Below the pieces are notes generated by a model. It was not told where the DNA came from. It saw only the letters and a list, made by a program, of their open reading frames with translations, and made no database searches. Shown here one piece after another: positions 1 to 6,661 of a stretch of DNA of 20,948 nt (positions are counted from its first letter, which is position 1; the number at the start of each line of letters is the position of its first letter). The translations under genes were made by a program, and so were the position numbers. The stretch spans positions 1-20,948 of the forward strand of contig JAZNNJ010000019.1 of the NCBI GenBank assembly GCA_045580225.1, read 5' to 3'. This stretch comes from CAUUCF01 sp045580225 (GTDB lineage Bacteria; Pseudomonadota; Gammaproteobacteria; UBA9339).

Positions 1-148
1 AAAAGAATTAGAAACTACTAGTCAAAAAGCCCTGCAACAAATAGAGGAAAGAGAATACGCTAAAAATCTTTACGATGAAGGTTATGAAGTAATCGGTAGT
101 TATGGAGTGGCTTTTTTTAAAAAGAAAAGTTTTGTTATTAATAATTAA
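1..148 (+). CDS. C-terminal end of a probable AAA-ATPase-like / PD-(D/E)XK nuclease family protein (5' truncated)
   Basis: The reading frame is open from base 2 to a TAA at 146-148 and encodes 48 residues, so only the extreme C-terminus is in the window. The tail reads like that of the large family pairing an AAA-ATPase-like domain with a C-terminal PD-(D/E)XK nuclease-like domain: 'KALQQIEEREYAKNL', then a glycine turn, a short hydrophobic strand ('VIGSYGVAFF') and a basic end. That family is often found in multiple copies in host-associated bacteria, including Legionella relatives. The catalytic residues and the ATPase part would lie upstream of the window, so activity cannot be judged. The gene is convergent with comEA, and a hairpin separates the two. 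The family call rests on a short tail and is moderate only. Confidence 0.5.
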   Translation, partial: KELETTSQKALQQIEEREYAKNLYDEGYEVIGSYGVAFFKKKSFVINN

Positions 149-185
149 GAAAAATTTTATAAAATTAGTATGGTGTTCATGCGTG

Positions 186-223
186 TTAAATTACCGATGG
201 GTGAAAAATTATCGGTAATTTAA
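186..223. terminator. 13-bp perfect inverted repeat between convergent genes, probable bidirectional terminator
   Basis: TTAAATTACCGAT (186-198) pairs perfectly with ATCGGTAATTTAA (211-223) around a 12-base loop. It lies 38 bases after the stop of the + strand gene and 25 bases beyond the stop of the minus-strand comEA, the expected place for a shared terminator. Neither side has a strong uninterrupted T run directly after the stem, so intrinsic termination may be weak, or the stem may act as an mRNA 3'-end stabiliser. The half-motif TCGGTGA recurs just downstream at 224-230. Confidence 0.5.
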
Positions 224-247
224 TCGGTGATTTATTTGAGTGTTTTG

Positions 248-565
248 CTATTTACAAATTATAAAGGGTTTTATTTTATCTAGCCATTTCTGGTTAATTC
301 CTTTTTGAGAAATTTTTATTAATTCATTAATATTATCGAATTTACCATGCTTATTACGGTAATTTATAATAGCTTCTGCTTTTTTAGGGCCAATACCTTT
401 TATGGTTTGAAGGGTTTTTGAATCAGCCGTATTAATATTTATTTTTGTTATTTGATTATTTAGTTTATTGCTTGTCATTTGGTTATATGCTCGGTTTTTT
501 ATAGATGCGAATGAAGTGTTTATTAAAGTACAACTAAATAACAGTATGAAAATTTTCTTTAGCAT
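248..565 (-). CDS. comEA: ComEA-like helix-hairpin-helix DNA-binding protein
   Basis: This is a 105-residue exported protein. Residues 1-20 form a signal peptide: Lys-Lys, a hydrophobic core, and a likely cut after 'NTSFA'. After a short polar linker comes the ComEA helix-hairpin-helix domain (about 40-103), with 'ININTADSKTLQTIKGIG', hairpin glycines at 57 and 59, then 'PKKAEAIINYR' and 'GKFDNINELIKI'. In known systems periplasmic ComEA binds incoming double-stranded DNA and ratchets it across the outer membrane during natural transformation. Gram-negative ComEA proteins are short like this one. The start is supported by an AAGGA about eight bases upstream on the minus strand. It is divergent from icmT. 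No other competence gene is in the window, so whether the cell is transformable is unknown. Confidence 0.88.
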   Translation of the reverse strand: MLKKIFILLFSCTLINTSFASIKNRAYNQMTSNKLNNQITKININTADSKTLQTIKGIGPKKAEAIINYRNKHGKFDNINELIKISQKGINQKWLDKIKPFIICK

Positions 566-615
566 ATTTATTCCTTTTTTAGTTAAAATTATTTCTGGAT
601 GTTAACTTATTGTTA

Positions 616-639
616 GAATAAATAGTATTCGTAAGAATA
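616..639. promoter_or_regulatory. Operator-like cluster of three GAATA half-sites
   Basis: The sequence reads GAATA (616-620), five bases, TATTC (626-630), four bases, GAATA (635-639), so the middle half-site can pair as an inverted repeat with either neighbour. It lies between divergent comEA and icmT, 55 bases upstream of the icmT -35 box and 51 bases before the comEA start. A regulator site for either operon is possible. In DNA this AT-rich, chance is a serious alternative. Confidence 0.22.
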
Positions 640-694
640 ACTTAGCAGATATAACAGTAATTAGTTATTAGAATGTATGGTTAAAAATAAAAGG

Positions 695-723
695 TTGACT
701 TTGCGGTCTAAATTACCTAACAT
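695..723 (+). promoter_or_regulatory. Sigma70-type promoter of the icm/dot operon
   Basis: TTGACT (695-700, five of six consensus -35 bases) is followed by a 17-base spacer and TAACAT (718-723, four of six -10 bases). The predicted transcript starts near 730, about 30 bases before the icmT ATG at 761, and includes the ribosome-binding site GAGGA at 752-756. It is the only well-formed promoter seen before a long run of nearly contiguous genes, so it probably drives most of the cluster. An AT-rich TTAATTAATTAAG tract lies between the -10 box and the ribosome-binding site. Confidence 0.6.
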
Positions 724-760
724 AAAATTATGAAATATTAATTAATTAAGCGAGGATAGA

Positions 761-1024
761 ATGGCTTCATCTTCTCCTGTTACTGGTGTTCATTGGCGAG
801 ATTCAGCAAGAAGGGCGCGATTTTTTATTATTGATGCGCAGGCGTCGTTGCCGGTTTTTTTATTTTTATTACATATACGTAAATGGACGTTGATTGTGGC
901 AGCGTGTTTTGTCGGAATATTTATTTTATTGAATAAGTTTGGATATAATGTCCCTGTTTTTTTTAGAATATTTCGTAGTTTTTTGGCCGGCTCTCGTAAA
1001 GTATGTCGTCCTTGGTGGTGCTAA
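761..1024 (+). CDS. icmT: IcmT, T4BSS inner-membrane protein
   Basis: The 87-residue protein matches the roughly 86-residue Legionella IcmT in size and pattern. It has a 'HWRDSARRARFF' N-terminal motif, two hydrophobic segments (about 26-38 and 43-58), then 'FGYNVPVFFRIFRS' and a C-terminal 'RPWW' motif. IcmT is a small inner-membrane component of the icm/dot apparatus; in Legionella it is needed for intracellular growth and has been linked to pore formation and escape from the spent host cell. Its exact biochemical role is not settled. It is the first gene of the operon, with ribosome-binding site GAGGA four bases before the ATG. Its stop overlaps the icmS start by one base (TAATG), which implies translational coupling. 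Confidence 0.9.
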   Translation: MASSSPVTGVHWRDSARRARFFIIDAQASLPVFLFLLHIRKWTLIVAACFVGIFILLNKFGYNVPVFFRIFRSFLAGSRKVCRPWWC

Positions 1025-1374
1025 TGGATAACGTTTTTTTAGAGTTTAGTAAACAAGTTGCTATTGATTTGGATATGTACTTTAGTTTGTATAAAGTAGA
1101 TTTAACAATTGATGAAGTATTTTCTTTAACTGGTGTATTTCCAATAATAGTAAAAAAAGCTAATCGTAAGTGTTTAGATATTTTGGGATATGGAATCGGT
1201 GTTAATTTTAGTGAAGTTGATGGAGCTGTTTTGGGATACAGTGTAGTTTTTGATACGGTTACTCCCCCGGTTTTGAAAATTGTGTATCTTTATGATGCAT
1301 TAGTGGAACTAAAAGCCAATGAAAATGCGGATAAGAAAGTGGTTTTGGATGGATTACTATTTAAGTTTATGTGA
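1024..1374 (+). CDS. icmS: IcmS, type IV secretion effector adaptor (chaperone)
   Basis: From the ATG at 1024 the product is 116 residues, close to Legionella IcmS (about 114). The family-like core is 'TIDEVFSLTGVFPIIVKKAN' followed by 'LGYGIG', with no signal peptide or membrane segment. IcmS pairs with IcmW and docks on the C-terminal tail of DotL to present effectors that need an adaptor. IcmW is not in this window. The frame stays open upstream to an ATG at 1003, which would give 123 residues and a 22-base overlap with icmT. I prefer 1024 because of the size and the TAATG junction with the icmT stop. The next gene begins only three bases after the stop, so no icmR or icmQ lies where Legionella has them. 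Confidence 0.88.
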   Translation: MDNVFLEFSKQVAIDLDMYFSLYKVDLTIDEVFSLTGVFPIIVKKANRKCLDILGYGIGVNFSEVDGAVLGYSVVFDTVTPPVLKIVYLYDALVELKANENADKKVVLDGLLFKFM

Positions 1375-1377
1375 TTT

Positions 1378-2517
1378 ATGTCAGCAGAGCAACAGGGTCA
1401 ACAAGACAGTTCTTTAGAGTTTCTTTATACGATATTAGCGGTTGCTATATTTTTAGTTGGGATATGGTTTTTATATCGAGAAAATCTCGCTAAATGGTAT
1501 ATTTATTTGCGGATTGGTGAGTTAACTGTTGTCGATTTTTTTTTGAAAAATTTGGCTTCATTATTTGGCGGGCTGTATGACCAGCAGATGGAGGTATTAG
1601 AGGCTCTTATAACGGCGAAGGAACGGGTTGGATATACTACAGATGTTAAATATTTAATGGAATTAACAGTTACGACTTGTAAATATTTAAAATACCCATC
1701 TATCTGTATGATTTCATTGATCGGCTTGATGTTGATTTTATCTAAAGGTTTAAAGCAATTTAGGTTAATTTTTAATACTAATAGTTTGAGACAAGTTGAG
1801 CAGTGTAATTGGCCTCAAATTGCTCCAGTAGTAAAATTAGATTTGGTATCAACTAAATTGGATGATGGACCTTGGGCCATGACGGTTTCTCCTATGGTTT
1901 TTTGTAAAAAGAAAGGTCTACTGGATGTAACTAAAGAAATTGATGGTACATATACGGTAAAATTGAAGAGGAGTGCTAGTTATCGTGAATTATCCCTACA
2001 ATTAGGTCCTATGTGGTCTGGTATTGAAGGATTACCGCTTTATTTAAAAGCACTTTTTGCTATTTTTGCGGCTAGAATTAATGCTGATAAAAAAGGTGCA
2101 GAACAACTTTTAGATCAAATTTCTTTATCGGCTAGTAATGGGGTAGATAATTTAGATTTTTCAGGTACAAACGAGTTGTTGAATAAATATGTGAATACTA
2201 AAGGGGTTAAATTTATTTGTGAACGTCATGCTTATATTACTACATTAATGGCTTCTATGTTGGAAGGAGCGAGAGTTATAGGTGTTCTAGCTTCTGCCGA
2301 GTTTATTTGGTTGAAACCGCTGGATCGTAGAATGTGGTATATGTTAAATAGTGTTGGAAGAATTACTGCTGTTGCTGAAATATGTGGTGCTTATGCTCAT
2401 TGGTTGGCAGAAAAAAAATTAGGTAGTGCTTTGATTTCTCCTATGGTTGATGAGGCTTTAAAAGGTTTAGAATTAGCTATTAAGGAGATTATTTATAAAC
2501 CGGATGAGGAAGAGTAA
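1378..2517 (+). CDS. icmP: IcmP/DotM, subunit of the type IV coupling complex
   Basis: The 379-residue protein is almost the length of Legionella DotM (about 376). The N-terminal half has two membrane segments (about 13-33 and 104-122) separated by a linker. A soluble cytoplasmic domain (about 150-379) contains the family-like stretches 'VSPMVFCKKKGLLDV', 'GPMWSGIEGLPLYLKALFAI' and 'FICERHAYITTLMASMLEGA'. DotM binds DotL in the inner membrane, and in Legionella its basic cytoplasmic surface recognises glutamate-rich secretion signals. The start follows icmS by three bases without a strong ribosome-binding site. The stop overlaps the icmO start by one base (TAATG), so the two coupling-complex subunits are translationally linked. 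Confidence 0.93.
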   Translation: MSAEQQGQQDSSLEFLYTILAVAIFLVGIWFLYRENLAKWYIYLRIGELTVVDFFLKNLASLFGGLYDQQMEVLEALITAKERVGYTTDVKYLMELTVTTCKYLKYPSICMISLIGLMLILSKGLKQFRLIFNTNSLRQVEQCNWPQIAPVVKLDLVSTKLDDGPWAMTVSPMVFCKKKGLLDVTKEIDGTYTVKLKRSASYRELSLQLGPMWSGIEGLPLYLKALFAIFAARINADKKGAEQLLDQISLSASNGVDNLDFSGTNELLNKYVNTKGVKFICERHAYITTLMASMLEGARVIGVLASAEFIWLKPLDRRMWYMLNSVGRITAVAEICGAYAHWLAEKKLGSALISPMVDEALKGLELAIKEIIYKPDEEE

Positions 2518-4784
2518 TGCCAGTACAGCAAAGAGGAATAGAACAAGGACAAGAACAATCTACAGCATCATTATTGCGTGATACTAGAACGTTAGGGCAG
2601 CGTATATCTAGTTTTCTTAAAGAACCTCAGCACGTTGGATTAATTGTTTTGTTTTTAGGTATTGTCGTTTTCTTTGTACCGGTTTGTTCTGAATTGGTAA
2701 TAATCGTAAGTATTATTTTATTTATTTATTCTAAAACTCGTAAAGTTATTTTGCCTTTTAGAATGCCTAAAAGAGCTCATTTGCCAGATTATAATACTCC
2801 TAAACCTGGTTCTAATAAACCTAGTATGTCAAATGGTATTTATTTCTTTGGTAATGATCGTAAAACTAACGACGAATTGTGGTTTACAAATGACGATATG
2901 AGAACTCATGCGCTGATTTTTGGTTCGACAGGAAGTGGAAAAACGGAAGCTTTAATTTCTATTGCGTATAATGCATTAGTTCAAGGAAGTGGTTTTATTT
3001 ATGTGGATGGTAAAGGTGATAACTCTTTATTTGCTAAAGTTTTTTCTTTAGTGCGTTTTATGGGGAGAGAAGACGATTTGCTGCTAATTAATTTTATGAC
3101 TGGGGCCAGAGATGTTATTGGTCCACAGGAGCGTAGATTATCTAATACGATGAATCCTTTTGCTTCTGGGTCTTCGAGTATGCTTACTCAGTTAGTTGTT
3201 AGTTTAATGGATAGTGGTAGCGGAGGTAGTGGTGGTGATATGTGGAAAGGTAGAGCCATTGCTTTCGTGGAAGCGTTGATGAAGGTTTTAACTTATATGC
3301 GCGATCAGGGGGCTATTTTGATCGATGCTAATACTATACGTAACTATTTTTCATTGGAACGTTTAGAAGCTATGGTTATGGATAAAGAGTTTCTTCGTGA
3401 TGGGCAGAGTTCAGTTAGTTTAGCTCAAGCTCCTGATTTGATTATGGAGCCAATTAAGAATTATGTAGTTAATTTACCAGGTTATAATCCGGCGAAAAAA
3501 GGTAAACAGGTTTCCCAAGTTTACGAGCAACATGGGTATATTACTATGCAATTAACAAGAGTATTTTCTTCTTTAGCTGATACTTATGGTCATATTATTC
3601 GTACAAATTTACCTGAAGTGGATTTAAAGGATGTTGTTTTGAATAGAAGGATTTTGGTGGTTTTATTACCAGCATTGGAAAAATCACCGGATGAATTGGC
3701 TAATTTAGGAAAAGTAATCATTGCTTCCCTAAAAGCAATGATGGCTTCTGGATTAGGAGATGAAGTTGAAGGAACATATGCCGAAGTTATCGAGCGAAAA
3801 CCGACTAACGCTCGTAATCCTTATTTGTGTGTGTTAGATGAGTATGGTTATTATGCTGTTCCAGGATTTGCTGTAGTTCCTGCTCAGGCACGTTCTTTAG
3901 GGTTTTCCGTAATATTTGCAGGACAAGATTTACCTGCATTTCAAAAAGCGTCTAAAGAGGAAGCGGCTTCTATTGGTGCTAATACGAATATAAAAATTTG
4001 TATGAAATTAGAAGATCCTATGGAAACTTGGGATTTTTTTATGAAATCGGCAGGTGAAGCTCATGTGGCGGTAGTTGGTGGTTTTCAATCTAGTGCTTCT
4101 AGTATGACGGGGGGATATGCTGATTCTAAAAGTGCTCAAATGGAAAAGCGTTCTAGAATTGATTTATTAGATTTAAAGGAGCAACGCGAAGGAGAGTCTC
4201 ATATTTTCTTTAAATCTAGGATTGTTAGAGCAAAAATGTTTTATTCTAATCCAAAACCGGTTAAAGAATTGCGTTTAAATCAGTTTGTTAAAGTTGATCG
4301 GCCTTCTGATGATTTGTTAAGTGCCTTTAAAAATGGGTTGTTAAAGATGCAGCGTTATGTTGATGGGGCTGGAGTGTTAACTGAAAGTATTGGAAAAATT
4401 GAGGACGGTATTGATTTGTTAGGAAAACAATTGGGAGAAAACGTAATAGATGATATTCCTGTAAAAAAAGTAATGGCTGTTTTAATGAATTTATGGAAAG
4501 AAGATAACAGTCAAATTGACTTAAATATCGATAGTAACAAAGTTTGTTGTTTTAGTGAGTGTTCGAATTTCAATTTTATTAATCCAGCGGAATTATATTC
4601 TAATTTAATGGAAATAGAAGGATTACTGACGGATCGACGTAAAATTGGAAAAAGTAATGTAAATAGTTTGTTGAATGATTTAATAGAAATCAGTGGTTAC
4701 CCTGAAAAAAGGTGTAAAAATATAATGGATAATAATGATTTGATTAAATTGATAAAAGATTTAAGTGGAGATTTACAAGTATGA
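2517..4784 (+). CDS. icmO: IcmO/DotL, type IV coupling protein ATPase
   Basis: This 755-residue VirD4/TraG-like ATPase is the substrate receptor of the T4BSS. Two membrane segments lie at about 40-72. Walker A 'GSTGSGKT' is at 136-143 and Walker B 'LCVLDE' at 437-442, separated by a large insert that includes a Ser/Gly-rich loop (232-241). The tail after about 590 has no counterpart in plain VirD4 proteins. In Legionella DotL (about 783 residues) this tail first binds DotN and then IcmS/IcmW and LvgA. The region is kept here but differs in sequence and includes a cysteine cluster at 677-682. A GGATGAGGAAGAG stretch before the ATG serves as ribosome-binding site. The 3' end overlaps icmN by four bases (ATGA). 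Confidence 0.95.
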   Translation: MPVQQRGIEQGQEQSTASLLRDTRTLGQRISSFLKEPQHVGLIVLFLGIVVFFVPVCSELVIIVSIILFIYSKTRKVILPFRMPKRAHLPDYNTPKPGSNKPSMSNGIYFFGNDRKTNDELWFTNDDMRTHALIFGSTGSGKTEALISIAYNALVQGSGFIYVDGKGDNSLFAKVFSLVRFMGREDDLLLINFMTGARDVIGPQERRLSNTMNPFASGSSSMLTQLVVSLMDSGSGGSGGDMWKGRAIAFVEALMKVLTYMRDQGAILIDANTIRNYFSLERLEAMVMDKEFLRDGQSSVSLAQAPDLIMEPIKNYVVNLPGYNPAKKGKQVSQVYEQHGYITMQLTRVFSSLADTYGHIIRTNLPEVDLKDVVLNRRILVVLLPALEKSPDELANLGKVIIASLKAMMASGLGDEVEGTYAEVIERKPTNARNPYLCVLDEYGYYAVPGFAVVPAQARSLGFSVIFAGQDLPAFQKASKEEAASIGANTNIKICMKLEDPMETWDFFMKSAGEAHVAVVGGFQSSASSMTGGYADSKSAQMEKRSRIDLLDLKEQREGESHIFFKSRIVRAKMFYSNPKPVKELRLNQFVKVDRPSDDLLSAFKNGLLKMQRYVDGAGVLTESIGKIEDGIDLLGKQLGENVIDDIPVKKVMAVLMNLWKEDNSQIDLNIDSNKVCCFSECSNFNFINPAELYSNLMEIEGLLTDRRKIGKSNVNSLLNDLIEISGYPEKRCKNIMDNNDLIKLIKDLSGDLQV

Positions 4785-5338
4785 TTAGAGATTATTTATT
4801 TCTTAGTTTAGTGAGTTTATTGTTAATCTTTGGTGTGAATGGTTGTGTTCATAAAGTTAGCTGTCAAGAATATGATTTTGATTTAGGTAGAAAGATAGTT
4901 TTTGAACGAGTAGTTAAGTGTATAAATAGCTATGGGTACATATCGAATTATGATGATCGAGTAGAAATTATTCTTGAAAGTTCTAGATTATTTAGATCTA
5001 ATACGGCTAATTTTAAGTCTAAAGCTGATAAGATATTTGAAGATATTGTCGAGTTTTCAAAACACTATAGTCGTACTCTAACAATAGTGCATGCTTGTGC
5101 TGTTAGTAATGTTTTAGAACAGGGAATGATCGAAGCTCGTGTTCGCGAAGTTGGAAAGAAATTAAAACTTATGGGTCTGAAAGATTATGTGGTAATTACC
5201 GGAACAGAAGACGGTTTTTGTACAAATATTGCGAGTAAAAGGATAAAAATAGTTTTAAAAAAGAGGGATCAAGTTGAAACTTGTGCAGGTGGAGAAGATT
5301 ATTGTTACACCGGACAAAAAAAATTAATTTGTCGTTAA
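4781..5338 (+). CDS. icmN: IcmN/DotK-like outer-membrane lipoprotein with an OmpA-like domain
   Basis: The 185-residue protein has a lipoprotein signal: a hydrophobic stretch at 6-19, then 'GVNGC' with Cys22 as the lipidated residue. Asn at -2 is unusual for a lipobox. The second half (about 98-160) follows the pattern of the OmpA C-terminal peptidoglycan-binding fold, with strand 'RTLTIVHACAV', helix 'MIEARVREVGKKLKLMGL', strand 'YVVITGTEDG' and a final 'SKRIKIVLKKR'. The usual Asp and 'NxxLSxxRA' residues are poorly kept. Legionella DotK (about 189 residues) is such a lipoprotein at the outer-membrane rim of the core complex, and its position after icmO fits. Seven cysteines follow Cys22 (28, 47, 106, 147, 168, 175, 184), three of them in an 18-residue tail. 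Identity relies on position and fold pattern as well as sequence. Confidence 0.75.
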   Translation: MIRDYLFLSLVSLLLIFGVNGCVHKVSCQEYDFDLGRKIVFERVVKCINSYGYISNYDDRVEIILESSRLFRSNTANFKSKADKIFEDIVEFSKHYSRTLTIVHACAVSNVLEQGMIEARVREVGKKLKLMGLKDYVVITGTEDGFCTNIASKRIKIVLKKRDQVETCAGGEDYCYTGQKKLICR

Positions 5339-5398
5339 TTAATAGATTGATTTTTTATTAAAGTTGTGTGAGCATATAACAGATAAAGAGGATTAGAA

Positions 5399-6043
5399 AT
5401 GGCTAATAATGATGCAGTGGAGTTATTAAGATTAAGGAATAATTTTTATGTGGATAGTTATCGCAGATTGATAATTGTATTATTATTGTTAATCGTAACT
5501 ATATTGGGTTTAGTTGGAGTAATTTTTTGGCAAGTTTATCATCGGCCTAAGCCGCAATATTTTGCTACTTCTACAGACGGGAGAATTATGCAGTTGTTTC
5601 CTTTATCTGATCCAATGCTTTCACCGTCGGAGTTGTTGCAATGGGCTCATGGTGTGGCGACGGATGCTTATTCGTATAATTTTGTTAATTATCGAGAGGC
5701 GTTGCAACAGTTGCAAAATAATTTTACTGCTGAGGGATGGAGGTATTTTGAACAATCTTTGAAAGCTTCCAGAAATTTAGAAATGGTTCTTGCTAAGAAA
5801 TTAATTGTTTCTGGTACTGCGACTGGTACTCCAGTGATTTTAGAGCAAGCGGTAATTGATGGTCGTTATTCTTGGAAAGTGCAGATCCCAATGTTAGTTA
5901 GTTATCAGAGTGCTACTGAGAATACTCAAAAGCCGATGATAATTATGATGATTATTAGTAGGGTTCCTACTGTAGATATGCCAAAAGGTATAGCGGTTCG
6001 CAGCTTCGTTGCTTCAGAGGGTAGAATTGGTAACAAACGGTAA
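5399..6043 (+). CDS. icmL: IcmL/DotI, inner-membrane T4BSS protein
   Basis: The 214-residue protein is near the length of Legionella DotI (about 212) and keeps its hallmark regions. The cytoplasmic N-terminus has 'NDAVELLRLRNNFYVDSYRR', followed by one membrane segment (about 24-47) and a periplasmic VirB8-like domain with 'YFATSTDGRI', 'LLQWAHGVATDAYSYNFVNY' and 'KASRNLEMVLAKKLIVS', ending near 'PKGIAV'. DotI forms inner-membrane complexes with the shorter DotJ, and its periplasmic domain resembles VirB8/TraM. The 60-base gap after icmN and the GAGG ribosome-binding site mark a fresh start of translation. A close paralog follows six bases after the stop. Confidence 0.95.
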   Translation: MANNDAVELLRLRNNFYVDSYRRLIIVLLLLIVTILGLVGVIFWQVYHRPKPQYFATSTDGRIMQLFPLSDPMLSPSELLQWAHGVATDAYSYNFVNYREALQQLQNNFTAEGWRYFEQSLKASRNLEMVLAKKLIVSGTATGTPVILEQAVIDGRYSWKVQIPMLVSYQSATENTQKPMIIMMIISRVPTVDMPKGIAVRSFVASEGRIGNKR

Positions 6044-6049
6044 TGATGA

Positions 6050-6661
6050 ATGAAAGATAAGCAACGTAGAAATTTTGGTTTAAATAGTAATTTTTTATTG
6101 AAGTTTATTATTTATGTATCATTATTTGTTATTCTTTTAATAGGAATAATGTTTTTTGTCATGATAAAGCAACCTATTCCTAAGAGTTATTCTTTGTATC
6201 CGTCGGGTAATAGTAGGTCTTTAGTGATTTTGCCAATGCCAATTTTATCGCCAAGCAAATTACTGCAATGGGCTCATAAAGTTGCAGTAGAAGCGTATAC
6301 CTATAATTTTGTTAATTATTATGAAAGTATAGGTAAACTGGAATCTTATTTTACGGAAGAAGGCTGGGATTATTTCAAGAGTGCTTTGAAGTTATCTGGT
6401 AGTGTGAATGAAGTGGTTAACAAAAAGTTGATAGTTTCAGCTGTATCGATAGGAGCACCGGTTATTTTGGAGCGGGCTATTATAGGTGGCAGGTTTTCAT
6501 GGAAAGTTCAAATTCCTTTGCTAATTAGTTATCAAAGTCCAAATGAACAAATTCAAAAGCCAATCGTTGTTATGATGATTATTAGCAGAGTGCCAACTAA
6601 TAAGTATCCTAATGGAATTGCGGTTGCTAGTTTTATCGTAACTGGAGGTAGAGGTGAATAA
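6050..6661 (+). CDS. Second DotI/IcmL-like protein (tandem paralog, in the place of DotJ)
   Basis: This 203-residue protein aligns with the preceding DotI over nearly the whole periplasmic domain: 'LSPSKLLQWAHKVAVEAYTY' here against 'LSPSELLQWAHGVATDAYSY' there, then shared 'NFVNY', 'KKLIVS', 'RFSWKVQIP' (RYSWKVQIP in DotI) and 'MMIISRVPT'. One membrane segment lies at about 17-39. The conserved cytoplasmic NDA...RLRN...RR motif of DotI is missing and replaced by a short basic start. Legionella instead has the short DotJ (about 94 residues), which lacks this domain. I infer a duplicated and diverged DotI that may serve as DotI's partner. Coxiella is also described as having two IcmL-type proteins. 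The ATG at 6050 is the first usable start; ATG codons just before it run into stops. Confidence 0.85.
   Translation: MKDKQRRNFGLNSNFLLKFIIYVSLFVILLIGIMFFVMIKQPIPKSYSLYPSGNSRSLVILPMPILSPSKLLQWAHKVAVEAYTYNFVNYYESIGKLESYFTEEGWDYFKSALKLSGSVNEVVNKKLIVSAVSIGAPVILERAIIGGRFSWKVQIPLLISYQSPNEQIQKPIVVMMIISRVPTNKYPNGIAVASFIVTGGRGE
6644..6648 (+). promoter_or_regulatory. Ribosome-binding site supporting a GTG start for icmK
   Basis: GGAGG lies inside the end of the icmL-like gene, five bases before GTG 6654. The in-frame ATG at 6666 is served only by a weaker GAGGTG at 6651-6656, nine bases away. I favour the GTG, which gives an eight-base overlap with the previous gene, but both starts yield a usable signal peptide. 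Confidence 0.55.

Noticed and set aside
733..750. TTAAT repeats resembling PmrA boxes before icmT
   Set aside because: The TTAAT words are 4 and 8 bases apart, not 11, lie on the minus strand and are downstream of the -10 box.
566..760. Small RNA or tRNA in the longest intergenic region
   Set aside because: No cloverleaf, conserved tRNA T-loop sequence or stable structured segment was seen; the content is explained by promoter and leader sequence.
1003..1023. Earlier in-frame ATG for icmS
   Set aside because: It would overlap icmT by 22 bases and make IcmS longer than usual; the TAATG junction at 1022-1026 fits better.
5352..5380. Possible promoter before icmL (TTTTTA, 17-base spacer, TATAAC)
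   Set aside because: The -10 box is good, but the -35 box is only a T tract and the leader would be about a dozen bases, leaving the ribosome-binding site at the very 5' end.
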